Below, piece after piece: positions 42,175 to 50,073 of a stretch of DNA of 64,000 nt. The stretch's first letter is position 1; each line of letters begins with the position of its first letter. The position numbers and the translations under genes are program-made. The notes under the pieces were generated by a model that was given only the letters and a program-made list of their open reading frames with translations, searched no databases and was not told the origin of the DNA. Source of the DNA: Natronosporangium sp035305625 (GTDB lineage: Bacteria; Actinomycetota; Actinomycetes; Mycobacteriales; Micromonosporaceae); the NCBI GenBank assembly GCA_963809545.1, contig CAWEKD010000004.1:139589-203588 (forward strand), written 5' to 3'.

Positions 42175-43157
42175 GCAGTACCGTCCCGACCTCCGCCCGG
42201 GAAGAGAAGACCCTGGTTCAGCGCCTCGATCAGTTCATCCTGCGCGTCTCCCCGTTCAACCAGGTGTTGGGGCTGACCCGCACCATGCTGGCGATCGCCA
42301 CCGCCCTCACCCTGGCGGCCACCCCGAACGACCAGCTGTTCTTCCGCAGCGTCAACTACCCCGAGGGAGTGGTGTGCGGGCGCGGCCTGGGCCAGTGGAC
42401 GCTCTACTGTCTCACCGGCGGCAGCCGGTACTTTGACCTGGTCGTCTGGGGCTCCGTGCTGGTGCTCCTGGTGGTCGCCACCGGCTTCGCTCCGCGGTGG
42501 ACCGCGATCCCCCACTGGTACATCGCGTGGAGTTTCGCCGCCAGCAGCCCGATCCCTGACGGGGGCGACCACATCACCACGAACCTGGCCCTGCTGTTGG
42601 TGCCGCTGTGCCTGCTGGATCGGCGGCGCTGGCACTGGTCACCGGACACCACGTACCACCAGCGCAGTGTAGGGGTGAAGTTCGCCGCCTACGGAGCTAT
42701 CGCACTGTGGATCCTCCAGATCTTCGTGCTCTACTTCCAGGCGGCGGTGGCGAAGTTCGGCGTCACCGAGTGGGCGGACGGCAGTGCGCTGTGGTACTGG
42801 ATGCAGAACCCCACCTTCGGCCCCGCCGGATGGATGCGGGACCTGGCCCTCGGCATCCTGCAGTATCCGCTGTTCGTGCTGCTGGTCACCTACGGCACCC
42901 TGCTGTTCCAGGTGACGCTGGCGTTCTCCCCGCTGTACTCCTGGGGGTGGCGGCGCTTCTACCTGTTCGCCGCGGTGGTGTTCCACTTGGGGATCGCGGT
43001 CACGATGGGGCTGTGGTCGTTCTCCATCGCCATGATCGCCGCCGACCTGATCTTCCTCATCCGGCCCCATGAGTCGCTCCACGTCCCATGGTTGTCCCGG
43101 CTATGGCAGGTCGGGCGAGAACGCGTACTCAGCCTCAGCGGTAGATCCCACTCCTGA
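42171..43157 (+). CDS. sdpB: SdpB-family membrane maturation protein (HTTM domain)
   Basis: A 328-residue polytopic membrane protein related to the HTTM/vitamin-K gamma-carboxylase-like group, as is Bacillus SdpB. Characteristic segments: SPFNQVLGLTRTMLAIATAL, SSPIPDGGDHITTNLALLL (the conserved polar loop with D and H), YFQAAVAKFGVTEWADGSAL and FHLGIAVTMGLWSFSIAMIA. About six to seven helices. It is required with SdpA for SdpC processing in Bacillus; that function is inferred here from homology and the sdpC-sdpA-sdpB order. It ends before a strong bidirectional terminator. Confidence 0.9.
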   Translation: MSSTVPTSAREEKTLVQRLDQFILRVSPFNQVLGLTRTMLAIATALTLAATPNDQLFFRSVNYPEGVVCGRGLGQWTLYCLTGGSRYFDLVVWGSVLVLLVVATGFAPRWTAIPHWYIAWSFAASSPIPDGGDHITTNLALLLVPLCLLDRRRWHWSPDTTYHQRSVGVKFAAYGAIALWILQIFVLYFQAAVAKFGVTEWADGSALWYWMQNPTFGPAGWMRDLALGILQYPLFVLLVTYGTLLFQVTLAFSPLYSWGWRRFYLFAAVVFHLGIAVTMGLWSFSIAMIAADLIFLIRPHESLHVPWLSRLWQVGRERVLSLSGRSHS

Positions 43158-43174
43158 CCCCACACCGGTACGGC

Positions 43175-43210
43175 GTGGCCCCGGTCCTTGCGCACAAGGA
43201 CCGGGGCCAC
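43175..43210. terminator. Bidirectional hairpin between sdpB and the GH130 gene
   Basis: GTGGCCCCGGTCCTTG (43175-43190) pairs perfectly with 43195-43210 around CGCA, between the convergent stops at 43157 and 43224. Sixteen base pairs and central placement make it a likely terminator for both transcripts. Confidence 0.75.
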
Positions 43211-43223
43211 CCGGTTACGCCCG

Positions 43224-44243
43224 CTAGGCGCCAGACGGTTCCGGTGCCGGACAGGTCAGCAGGAAATCCACCACTTCGGAGTAGGACGCGCTGGCGAGCC
43301 CGACGCAGGTGTCGGCGGCCCCGTAGTACAGCCGGAGCCGGTCCTGCTCCACGTCATGCACCAGGCCGGTCGGGAACACCACGTTCGGGGCGTCGCCGGT
43401 CCGCTCGTACGGCTCGACCGGGCTGAACACCCACTCGTCGGTGCGGCGCAGCACCCGCTCCGGCCGCTCGGCGTCCAACAACGCCAGCCCGGCCCGGTAG
43501 ACCAGCCCACCCGCCACGCTCTTGATGCCGTGGTAGACCGCCAGCCACCCGTGCGTGGTCAACACCGGCGGGGGCCCCATGCCGATGCGGACGTTGTCCC
43601 ACCACGGGCCCGGCCGCGCCGGCAACACCAGCGTCGGTTCGGACCAGGACCGCAGATCCGGGGAGCGGGACAGCCACACATCCGAGCGCTGCGTGTCCTG
43701 GATGGTGGGGCGATGGAACATCACGTACTGGCCATCGATCCGGTACGGCAGCAGCGAGGCGTTCTTGTCCGGCGGCGGCATCACCACCCCCAGCAGCTCC
43801 ACCTCGACGAAGTCGGTGGTGCGCGCCATCGCCACCGCCGGGCCGGCGGGGCCGTAGGCGGTGAATGTCAACACCCAGGCGGCCTGGTCCTCCAGCCAGA
43901 CCACCCGTGGATCTTCCACCCCCCACCGGGACGCCTCTCCGAGGTCCCCGGCGCTGATCAGCGGAGTGGGCGAGATCTCCCACCCGGTCGCCCCGTCCAG
44001 GCTGCGGGCGACCGTGAGGTGGGAGATCCCGCGTCGGTCCTCCACTCGACACACCAGCACCGTCTGCCCATCGACCTGGGCAGCGGCCGGGTTGAAGACG
44101 GTGTTGACCGGATAGGGCCAGTCCGCCGGGCTCAACACCGGGTTGTGCGGACTACGCCGAAACAGCCCGGCTACCTGCTGGCCGGGCCGGTGGCGCTCGG
44201 TGGCTGCGAGCTGTGATCCGGCAGCCGAGGGCTCGTCGCCCAC
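43224..44243 (-). CDS. GH130-family glycoside phosphorylase-like protein
   Basis: A 339-residue five-bladed beta-propeller enzyme of GH130, which contains beta-1,4-mannosyl-glucose and mannooligosaccharide phosphorylases. Visible motifs: FNPAAAQVDGQTVLVCRVED, the acidic GVEDPRVV (with the general-acid aspartate), KNASLLPYRIDG, YHGIKS and YYGAADTCVG. No signal peptide. The GTG start at 44243 makes it overlap the preceding glycosyltransferase gene by 73 bases; a later start is possible but none has a good ribosome-binding site. GT4-GH130 pairs are common in bacteria and suggest turnover of a small mannoside or related glycan. Confidence 0.8.
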   Translation of the reverse strand: MGDEPSAAGSQLAATERHRPGQQVAGLFRRSPHNPVLSPADWPYPVNTVFNPAAAQVDGQTVLVCRVEDRRGISHLTVARSLDGATGWEISPTPLISAGDLGEASRWGVEDPRVVWLEDQAAWVLTFTAYGPAGPAVAMARTTDFVEVELLGVVMPPPDKNASLLPYRIDGQYVMFHRPTIQDTQRSDVWLSRSPDLRSWSEPTLVLPARPGPWWDNVRIGMGPPPVLTTHGWLAVYHGIKSVAGGLVYRAGLALLDAERPERVLRRTDEWVFSPVEPYERTGDAPNVVFPTGLVHDVEQDRLRLYYGAADTCVGLASASYSEVVDFLLTCPAPEPSGA

Positions 44244-45511
44244 CGGGGTTCACCTCCTGCCGCGCGGGGCACACGGATCTCACCAAACAGTTTCCGGAGC
44301 TTAACCGGGTGGGTCCGGTGCGGCGCACGCAGTCGGCGGGTAGGAGCGGCGGCGGTCCGGAACACCTCGGCGAACGTGGCCGCCACCGCCGGCCAGCTCA
44401 GTGCCGCGGCGGTGGTCAGCGCGGCCTGCTGGGCGGTGCGGAACCGCTCCGAATCACCCAGCAGGTCACAGACCGCCTCTGCCAGGGCGTCCGGGTCCTC
44501 GAACGGCACCAGGGTGCCGGCGGCCGGCCGGCCGGCCGGGGTGACGAGTTCCCGGGCGTACGGGTAGGAGGTGGATACCACCGGGCAGCCGGCGGCCATC
44601 GCGAACGTCAACGCGCCCGAGGAGGCCTGCTGCGAGGTCCGGTAGGGGGTCAGGTAGAGGTCGGTGCGCTGCAGCAGGGCCGCCAGCTCAGGATCGGTCA
44701 GGAAGGTGTCGACGAACCGGACATGGTCGGCTACCTGCAGCCGCTGGGCCAGCGCGACCAGTTCCTCGCGGTACTGCTCACCGCTGGTGCGGACCACCTC
44801 CGGGTGGGTGGCCCCGGCGATCAGGTAGACCACCTCCGGGTGCTGACGGACGATCGCGGGCATGGCCTCGATGGCGGTCTCCAGCCCCTTGCCCGGGCGC
44901 AGCAGGCCGAACGTGGTCAGCACCCGCCGCCCCGCGGTGTCGGACAGGGCTTCCGCCACCACCGGCCCAATCTCGGCCGGGTCTACCGGCTCCGCCAGCG
45001 AGGTCGGCACACCGTGTGGCACCACCACGAGCTGCTCCGGCGTCCCCCAGCCGGCCTTCAGCGCGATCTCGCGGGCGCTCTCGGTGAACACCGTCACCCG
45101 CCGCGCCCGCCGGCACAGCTGGGTGAGCACCTCCGCCTGCTCCGGCTCCGGGCTGGACAGCACAGTGTGCAGGGTCACCGCGTACGGCATCCCGATCGCC
45201 GACAGTTCGTCCGCGAAATCCAGGACGTACCGACCCTGCGAGCCGCCGAAGATGCCGTACTCGTGCTGGATCACCACCAGGTCTGCGCCGGTGGCCGCTA
45301 CCGCGTGCGCTGCCCGCCGGTAGTCGCCCCGGTCGTCCTGCCGGATCACCTCGACCACTTCCGGCCCGTACGACAGGCCGTCCCGGTCGATAGCGCAGAC
45401 CTCCACTCGCCAATCTGGGGCACTCACCGCCATTGCGGAACGCAGATCGGCGGTAAACGTGGCCAGACCACACCGGCGAGGCAGATTCGTGGAAAGTACA
45501 ACCAGATGCAT
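44171..45511 (-). CDS. GT4-family glycosyltransferase
   Basis: A 446-residue GT-B glycosyltransferase. The N-terminal domain has LPRRCGLATFTADLRSA and VVIQHEYGIFGGSQG. The C-terminal nucleotide-sugar domain has LTTFGLLRPGKGLETAIEAM and SSGALTFAMAAGCPVVSTSY, the GT4 donor loop. The C-terminus has a basic then polar extension. I chose ATG 45511 (AGGTGA five bases upstream); the frame extends 17 codons further. It is followed by the overlapping GH130 gene. Acceptor and donor are unknown. Confidence 0.85.
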   Translation of the reverse strand: MHLVVLSTNLPRRCGLATFTADLRSAMAVSAPDWRVEVCAIDRDGLSYGPEVVEVIRQDDRGDYRRAAHAVAATGADLVVIQHEYGIFGGSQGRYVLDFADELSAIGMPYAVTLHTVLSSPEPEQAEVLTQLCRRARRVTVFTESAREIALKAGWGTPEQLVVVPHGVPTSLAEPVDPAEIGPVVAEALSDTAGRRVLTTFGLLRPGKGLETAIEAMPAIVRQHPEVVYLIAGATHPEVVRTSGEQYREELVALAQRLQVADHVRFVDTFLTDPELAALLQRTDLYLTPYRTSQQASSGALTFAMAAGCPVVSTSYPYARELVTPAGRPAAGTLVPFEDPDALAEAVCDLLGDSERFRTAQQAALTTAAALSWPAVAATFAEVFRTAAAPTRRLRAPHRTHPVKLRKLFGEIRVPRAAGGEPRWATSPRLPDHSSQPPSATGPASR

Positions 45512-46026
45512 AGTCACCTGACTCCTACCCTCCGTGAGATCCACAGCTAGAGTACGGTGCACTCCGCCGGATCGTCACCTCTGCGACCCGCTACCCGACC
45601 AGGTCGGTCTGTGGAAAGGGCGACCGGTCCCACCGGACGGTCCGGAGTTCACCGCCCGCTCCGTGACGACCTTTACGCGCGGATGTCCACTGATGTTCGG
45701 ATGATCACGCTCTGCCGGAGGTCGGGGCCGTCGGCATCGCCCACCCCGCCATCCATGTCCCTCCCCCAGTGCTCCTCAGATCACGTACGTCAGCACCTGC
45801 CCTGCCATATCGTCTGACGAAATCAGGACACAGTGTCAATTGATTCCATAAGCCAGGGAACTACGCCATAAGTGGTGGAGTGCTGATGGACCAGCGTCCA
45901 CTTTCCGCAATTGGTCAATCATTTCCCCAAAATCATCCACATCGAACAGTAGGATCCCTCGCACTGGATGCCAGGCGCACCATGGCGCGGACATCCATTC
46001 CTCATCGATCACATAGGAGGGAGATC
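45512..46026. other. Regulatory region upstream of sdpC2
   Basis: About 515 bases between divergent genes (GT4 minus, sdpC2 plus), AT-richer towards sdpC2. No credible ORF. It contains the second copy of the 12-base element and a leader whose length matches that of sdpC1. Confidence 0.5.
45896..45907 (+). promoter_or_regulatory. 12-base element shared by both sdpC upstream regions (copy 2)
   Basis: GTCCACTTTCCG, identical to the copy upstream of sdpC1 and at the same 131-base distance to the start codon. The ribosome-binding region CACATAGGAGGGA is also identical, and in both cases begins 17 bases before the ATG. Confidence 0.6.
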
Positions 46027-46695
46027 ATGCGAAGAAAACTCGCACTGATCACCATGATCGGCGCATTGACGCTCACGGCCGCGGCGCCCCCGGCCAGCGC
46101 CTACGAGGTGATCGGCACCGCGCACACCGAGGCGGTGGTCACCACCACCGGCAGCATTGACACCGCCGAGCGAGACATCCTGGGCGGCCTGCTCTTCGGC
46201 ATCGGCGACTTCGCCGCGGAGATCGGCAACGAAATCACCCAGTTCCGGGGTATCACTGAGGCGGAGTACCGGGCCCAGACCGAGGCGATCCTCGATGGTT
46301 TCATTGCGGCCCGCGGTCCGGAGCTGAAGCCGGTGCTGGCGGACCTCCGCAGCGGGGAGATCCACCGGGTGGAGACGGGGCTGACCGACCTGTCCCAGCT
46401 CTACATCGACTACCTGGAAACGGTGCTCGAACCGGATCAGTACGCCGCGGCCGTACAGGGCGCGGACCCCATCACGACCGCCTGCGGGCTCGCGGTGGTC
46501 TGTGTGTTCTACGCCGCGGCAGCGGTCCACAACACCGTGGTCATCACCGGAGTGGCCGCCGTCGCACTCGCCGTCTGGAAGGCGTGCGGGGTGGTGAATG
46601 AACAGTGCGCCACGAGCGGCCCCTACCACCTCACCCGCACCCGGGCGGAGACTGAGTACTTCGTGGCGGACGTGACCCGCGCCGCGCGGGCGTGA
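46027..46695 (+). CDS. sdpC: SdpC-family toxin precursor 2
   Basis: A 222-residue paralogue of sdpC1 with the same layout. Signal peptide MRRKLALITMIGALTLTAAA (cleavage near ASA), GGLLFGIGDFAAEIGNE (53-69), then a toxin core starting C-G-L-A-V-V-C (C153, C159) and continuing VHNTVVITGVAAVALAVW. The second pair is C187 and C194, and the tail ends TRAARA. The C-x5-C first pair corresponds to the disulfide of Bacillus SDP. There is no adjacent sdpAB, so it presumably depends on the sdpA-sdpB products encoded 3-4 kb upstream. ATG 46027 has a strong AGGAGGGA signal. Confidence 0.85.
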   Translation: MRRKLALITMIGALTLTAAAPPASAYEVIGTAHTEAVVTTTGSIDTAERDILGGLLFGIGDFAAEIGNEITQFRGITEAEYRAQTEAILDGFIAARGPELKPVLADLRSGEIHRVETGLTDLSQLYIDYLETVLEPDQYAAAVQGADPITTACGLAVVCVFYAAAAVHNTVVITGVAAVALAVWKACGVVNEQCATSGPYHLTRTRAETEYFVADVTRAARA

Positions 46696-46703
46696 CCGCT
46701 ACT

Positions 46704-46733
46704 CCGGCCGGCCCGGTACGCCGGGTCGGCCGG
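46704..46733 (+). terminator. Strong hairpin after sdpC2
   Basis: CCGGCCGGCCCGG (46704-46716) pairs with CCGGGTCGGCCGG (46721-46733) around TACG, with one G-U pair, eight bases after the stop. It matches the position of the hairpin after sdpC1. Confidence 0.6.
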
Positions 46734-46966
46734 CCCCACGACTCCCCTGGACAGGCTCCCCTCCCTGGGTAGGAGGTCCGGGGGCGATGGTGACGTTCCC
46801 TGGCCCCGGGTTGTTCCCGCGCCGGATCGCCGGCCACCATGGGGACCGTGATCGTGCCCCGCCCGGAGCGGCGGCCGATCCCACCTCCGCATCCACCGGT
46901 GGTCACCCGGTCATTCGGGGTCCGCACCGTGGAGGCAACGAGCCGACAACGTCACCAGGAGGCGAC

Positions 46967-47470
46967 ATGACGTCCTTGGGCTACCGGCGCCCGTTGAGCC
47001 GGAGGCAGCGGGTGTGGGCCCTCGTACCGGCGCTCCTGCTGCTCCTGCTCGCGCTCGCCATCGTCTCCGGGCAAGACGGCGGCGATCGGTTCGTCGGGGC
47101 GATCATTCCCAGCGCATTGGCGCTGATCCCCCTCGGATTCGCGCTCCGAGGCCACGCCTTCGCCCAGATCGACGGGGACACGGTCACCGTCGGCTTCCGC
47201 CCGTTCTGGCGCACCCAGTTCCCGGTGAGCGCGCTGACCGCGGTGGACATCGTGCCGATCGACGCGTGGGAAGGCCACCGCGGCTGGGGACCCAAAGGGG
47301 CACCCCGCTCCCCCCACGGGCAGCTCTACTCCGCCGGCGGCACCGCCGGGCTGCGGTTCACCCTCGCCGACGGACGGCGCTACCTCGTCGGATGCGATCC
47401 GGACACGCCCGCGGCGGTACGGATCCGCGACACGCTGGCCGCGCAGCTGGAGACGAAGCGGGACGCCTGA
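46967..47470 (+). CDS. Small two-helix membrane protein with bPH-like domain, unknown function
   Basis: A 167-residue protein with two adjacent membrane helices (about 17-37 and 42-62). A soluble beta-rich part follows (FAQIDGDTVTVGFRPFWRTQ, then LRFTLADGRRYLVGCDPDT), resembling bacterial PH or DUF3093-like domains. ATG 46967 has AGGAGG four bases upstream; an in-frame ATG at 46787 also follows AGGAGG but its N-terminus looks non-coding. It is the next plus-strand gene after sdpC2 and no SdpI homologue is visible, so an immunity role is possible but speculative. Confidence 0.65.
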   Translation: MTSLGYRRPLSRRQRVWALVPALLLLLLALAIVSGQDGGDRFVGAIIPSALALIPLGFALRGHAFAQIDGDTVTVGFRPFWRTQFPVSALTAVDIVPIDAWEGHRGWGPKGAPRSPHGQLYSAGGTAGLRFTLADGRRYLVGCDPDTPAAVRIRDTLAAQLETKRDA

Positions 47471-47500
47471 TCCGCTCCCCACTCGGCGCACCACCGTGGA

Positions 47501-47914
47501 TCAGCTGCCGCGCTCCTCATTGTCGTAGCCGAGCGCTTCCCAGATCTCGTACACGGTGTGGTAGACCTGCCCGGCGGGCAGCCGTTCCAGCTCCCGACGG
47601 ATATCCGCCGGCACCTGCATCTGGTCGGCGCCCGCCAACAGACCGTCGCGATCGGATGGCAGGACCGACCGTGGGATCGACCGCCCCAGCCGGCTCCGCG
47701 CCTCCAGATCCTCCCCCGTCAACGGGGCCGGCGCCCCGTCTGGGCGGGAACCGTCCGGGATCCACTGCGAGTCCACCTGATCATCGGTGACCACTTCGGG
47801 ATCCCGGGATTCCTCCACTCGCGACGGCACCGGCGCGCCGCGGATGTAGGAATCCATCTCCCGGGCCAGTTCATCGTCCACGTGCGGACTGTGCTTACTG
47901 CTACCACGCTCCAC
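47501..47914 (-). CDS. DUF2795 family protein
   Basis: A 137-residue soluble protein. Its C-terminal 70 residues (PRSVLPSDRDGLLAGADQM and the later hydrophobic/acidic helices) match DUF2795, a small actinobacterial family of unknown function. The N-terminal half is polar and poorly conserved. GTG 47914 is 42 bases after the guaB1 stop on the same strand, so they may be co-transcribed. Confidence 0.75.
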   Translation of the reverse strand: MERGSSKHSPHVDDELAREMDSYIRGAPVPSRVEESRDPEVVTDDQVDSQWIPDGSRPDGAPAPLTGEDLEARSRLGRSIPRSVLPSDRDGLLAGADQMQVPADIRRELERLPAGQVYHTVYEIWEALGYDNEERGS

Positions 47915-47956
47915 CGTTGTCCCCTACCCGGGCGGCGGGGACGTGAAACTGCCGAG

Positions 47957-49433
47957 TCAGTCCGCCCGGAACGGCTCCCCCTCGGCGTACCCGGCCGGGG
48001 TCTGCACCCCCAGCACCGCCCGCTCGTGAAACTCGGCCAAATTGGCCGCCCCGGTGTAGGAGCAGGCACTCCGGACCCCGGCCACAATCCCATCGAGAAT
48101 GTCCTCCACCCCCGGACGCTGCGGATCCAGGTACATCCGGGCTGCGGAGATCCCCTCCTCGAACAAGGCCTTGCGGGCCCGCTGATACGCCGACTCCCCG
48201 GCGGTGCGGGCGGCGACCGCCCGGAAGGAGGCCATCCCGAAGCTGACTCTTGTACCGGCGGCCGTCCGGGGCGACCTGCATGTCCCCTGGCGACTCATAG
48301 GTCCCGGCGAACCAGGTGCCGATCACCACCTGCGAGGCCCCGGCGGCCAGCGCCAGCGCCACGTCCCGAGGCGCCTTGATCCCACCGTCGGCCCACACGT
48401 GCCCACCCAGCTCCCGAGCACGGGCCGCACACTCGATCACCGCCGACAGCTGCGGGCGCCCCACCCCGGTCGCCATCCGGGTCGTGCACATCGCGCCCGG
48501 GCCCACCCCGACCTTGACGATGTCGGCACCGGCCTCCAGCAGGTCGGTCACCCCTTCGGCGGTCACCACGTTGCCGGCCACCACCGGCACCGGCAGCTGC
48601 TCCGCCCGCAACTGCCTGAGCACCGTCAACATCCGCTCCTGGTGGCCGTGGGCGGTGTCGACCACCAGCACGTCCGCCCCCGCCTCCACCAGCTTCCTCG
48701 CCCGCGCCACCGGGTCGTTGTTGATCCCCACCGCGGCGGCGATCCGCAGCCGGCCCGCCGCGTCCACCGCCGGCCGGTACAGGGTGGCGCGCAGCGCCCC
48801 CTGGCGGGTCAACACCCCCACCAGCCGACCCGCGTCGTCGATCACCGGCGCCACCCGGTGGTTGCCGGCGGTCAGCCGCTCGAACGCGGTCTCCCCGTCA
48901 ATCCCGTTCGGCAACGTCAGCAGGTCGGTCGACATCACCATCCGCAGCTGGGTGAACCGATCCACCCCGGCGCAGTCGGCCTCGGTGACGATCCCCACCG
49001 GGCGGCCCGCGAACGGGGCGTCCGGGCGCTCCCCCTCATACCCCGGCTCCGGCTCGGCCACCACCACCGCCCCGTGGGCCCGCTTCGGCAGCAACCCCAG
49101 CGCGTCCGAAACCGTGTCGGTGGGGCGGAGCACCACCGGGGTGTCGTACACGGTGTGCCGCTGCTTCACCCAACTGATCACCTCGGTGACCACATCCACC
49201 GGAATGTCCTGCGGGATGATCGCCAACCCGCCCCGCCGCGCCAGCGTCTCCGCCATCCGCCGCCCGGACACCGCGGTCATGTTCGAGGCCACCACCGGCA
49301 CCGTGGTGCCGGTGCCGTCGGCGGTGGTCAGATCGACCTCCGTCCGGGATCCGATCGACGAACGCTGCGGCATCAGGTACACGTCGCTGTACGTGAGATC
49401 CGCGTGAATCGGCTGATCACCGTAGAAACGCAC
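47957..49433 (-). CDS. guaB1: GuaB1-type IMP dehydrogenase-related GMP reductase, one frameshift
   Basis: A protein of about 490 residues after joining two frames. It has the IMPDH/GMPR barrel with the catalytic cysteine in GPGAMCTTRM and WADGGIKAPRDVALALAAGA, and a CBS pair (VMSTDLLTLPNG ... RVAPVIDDAGRLVGVLT). In mycobacteria GuaB1 is a GMP reductase (GMP to IMP) rather than an IMP dehydrogenase. The frame breaks near 48246-48251, between GRRYK and SFGMASFRAVAAR, where one extra base seems present; both sides are well conserved, so a sequence error is likely. ATG 49433. Confidence 0.85.
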
Positions 49434-49574
49434 GGATCTGAGTATCTCTCGCCGCCCCCACCCCCGGCAGCGGAGCGCGAATTTGCCTGTGCCCGGGTAG
49501 TTCGCTTGGTGGTTCGCCGAGGTGGTGCCCGCTGCCAGTCCGGTGGGGCCGAACTCAGCGGCGAAGATCGGTGA

Positions 49575-49982
49575 TCACAGGCGGCGCGGCACCGCCCGCG
49601 GGCTGATCAACTCGGCGCCGACCGCGCGGACCCGCTCCCGCAGCCCCCGATCGGCGGTGACCACCGCGCGCCGCCGACCCGGCCCGGCCCGCGTCACCAG
49701 CTCCACCACCGTGTCGTCGCCGGAGGCGGGAGCGGCCACCACCCGTACCCCTTCAACCCCGGTGATTACGCTGGCCTCCCCCTCCACCACCAGCACCACC
49801 TCCACGGGGGCGGCCAGCCCCGGCAAGCCCTCCGTCGCCACCGTCACCAGCGCGTCCCGCAACCGACCGGCGGCCGCCGCCCGGTCCCGCCACCAGCCGT
49901 CCGGCACCGAACCCACCACGTTGGCGGCGTCCACCACCAGCAGCGGCGGCTCCGGGCCACCCGAGGCTCGCCCCGTCCCCAC
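49575..49982 (-). CDS. NYN/PIN-like nuclease-fold protein
   Basis: A 135-residue protein. LLVVDAANVVGSVPDGWWRD carries the first acidic residue of the YacP/NYN nuclease fold, and AVVTADRGLRERVRAVGAEL carries the later D. Homologues are often labelled NTP pyrophosphohydrolase without evidence; an RNase-like role is the better inference. GTG 49982 was chosen since the longer frame would overlap the divergent gene at 50074. Confidence 0.65.
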   Translation of the reverse strand: MGTGRASGGPEPPLLVVDAANVVGSVPDGWWRDRAAAAGRLRDALVTVATEGLPGLAAPVEVVLVVEGEASVITGVEGVRVVAAPASGDDTVVELVTRAGPGRRRAVVTADRGLRERVRAVGAELISPRAVPRRL

Positions 49983-50073
49983 CCGGTCATTGTCGCAAGG
50001 CGTTCCCGCAGACCCGGGCGAACCGCGTAGGCTCGACTTTGACGGACGCAAGCGGCGTAGAGGGGGGGTCGCA

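Noticed and set aside
46787..46966. Upstream extension of the two-helix membrane protein to ATG 46787
   Set aside because: It has a possible ribosome-binding site, but the 60 extra residues look non-coding and a better-spaced site precedes ATG 46967.
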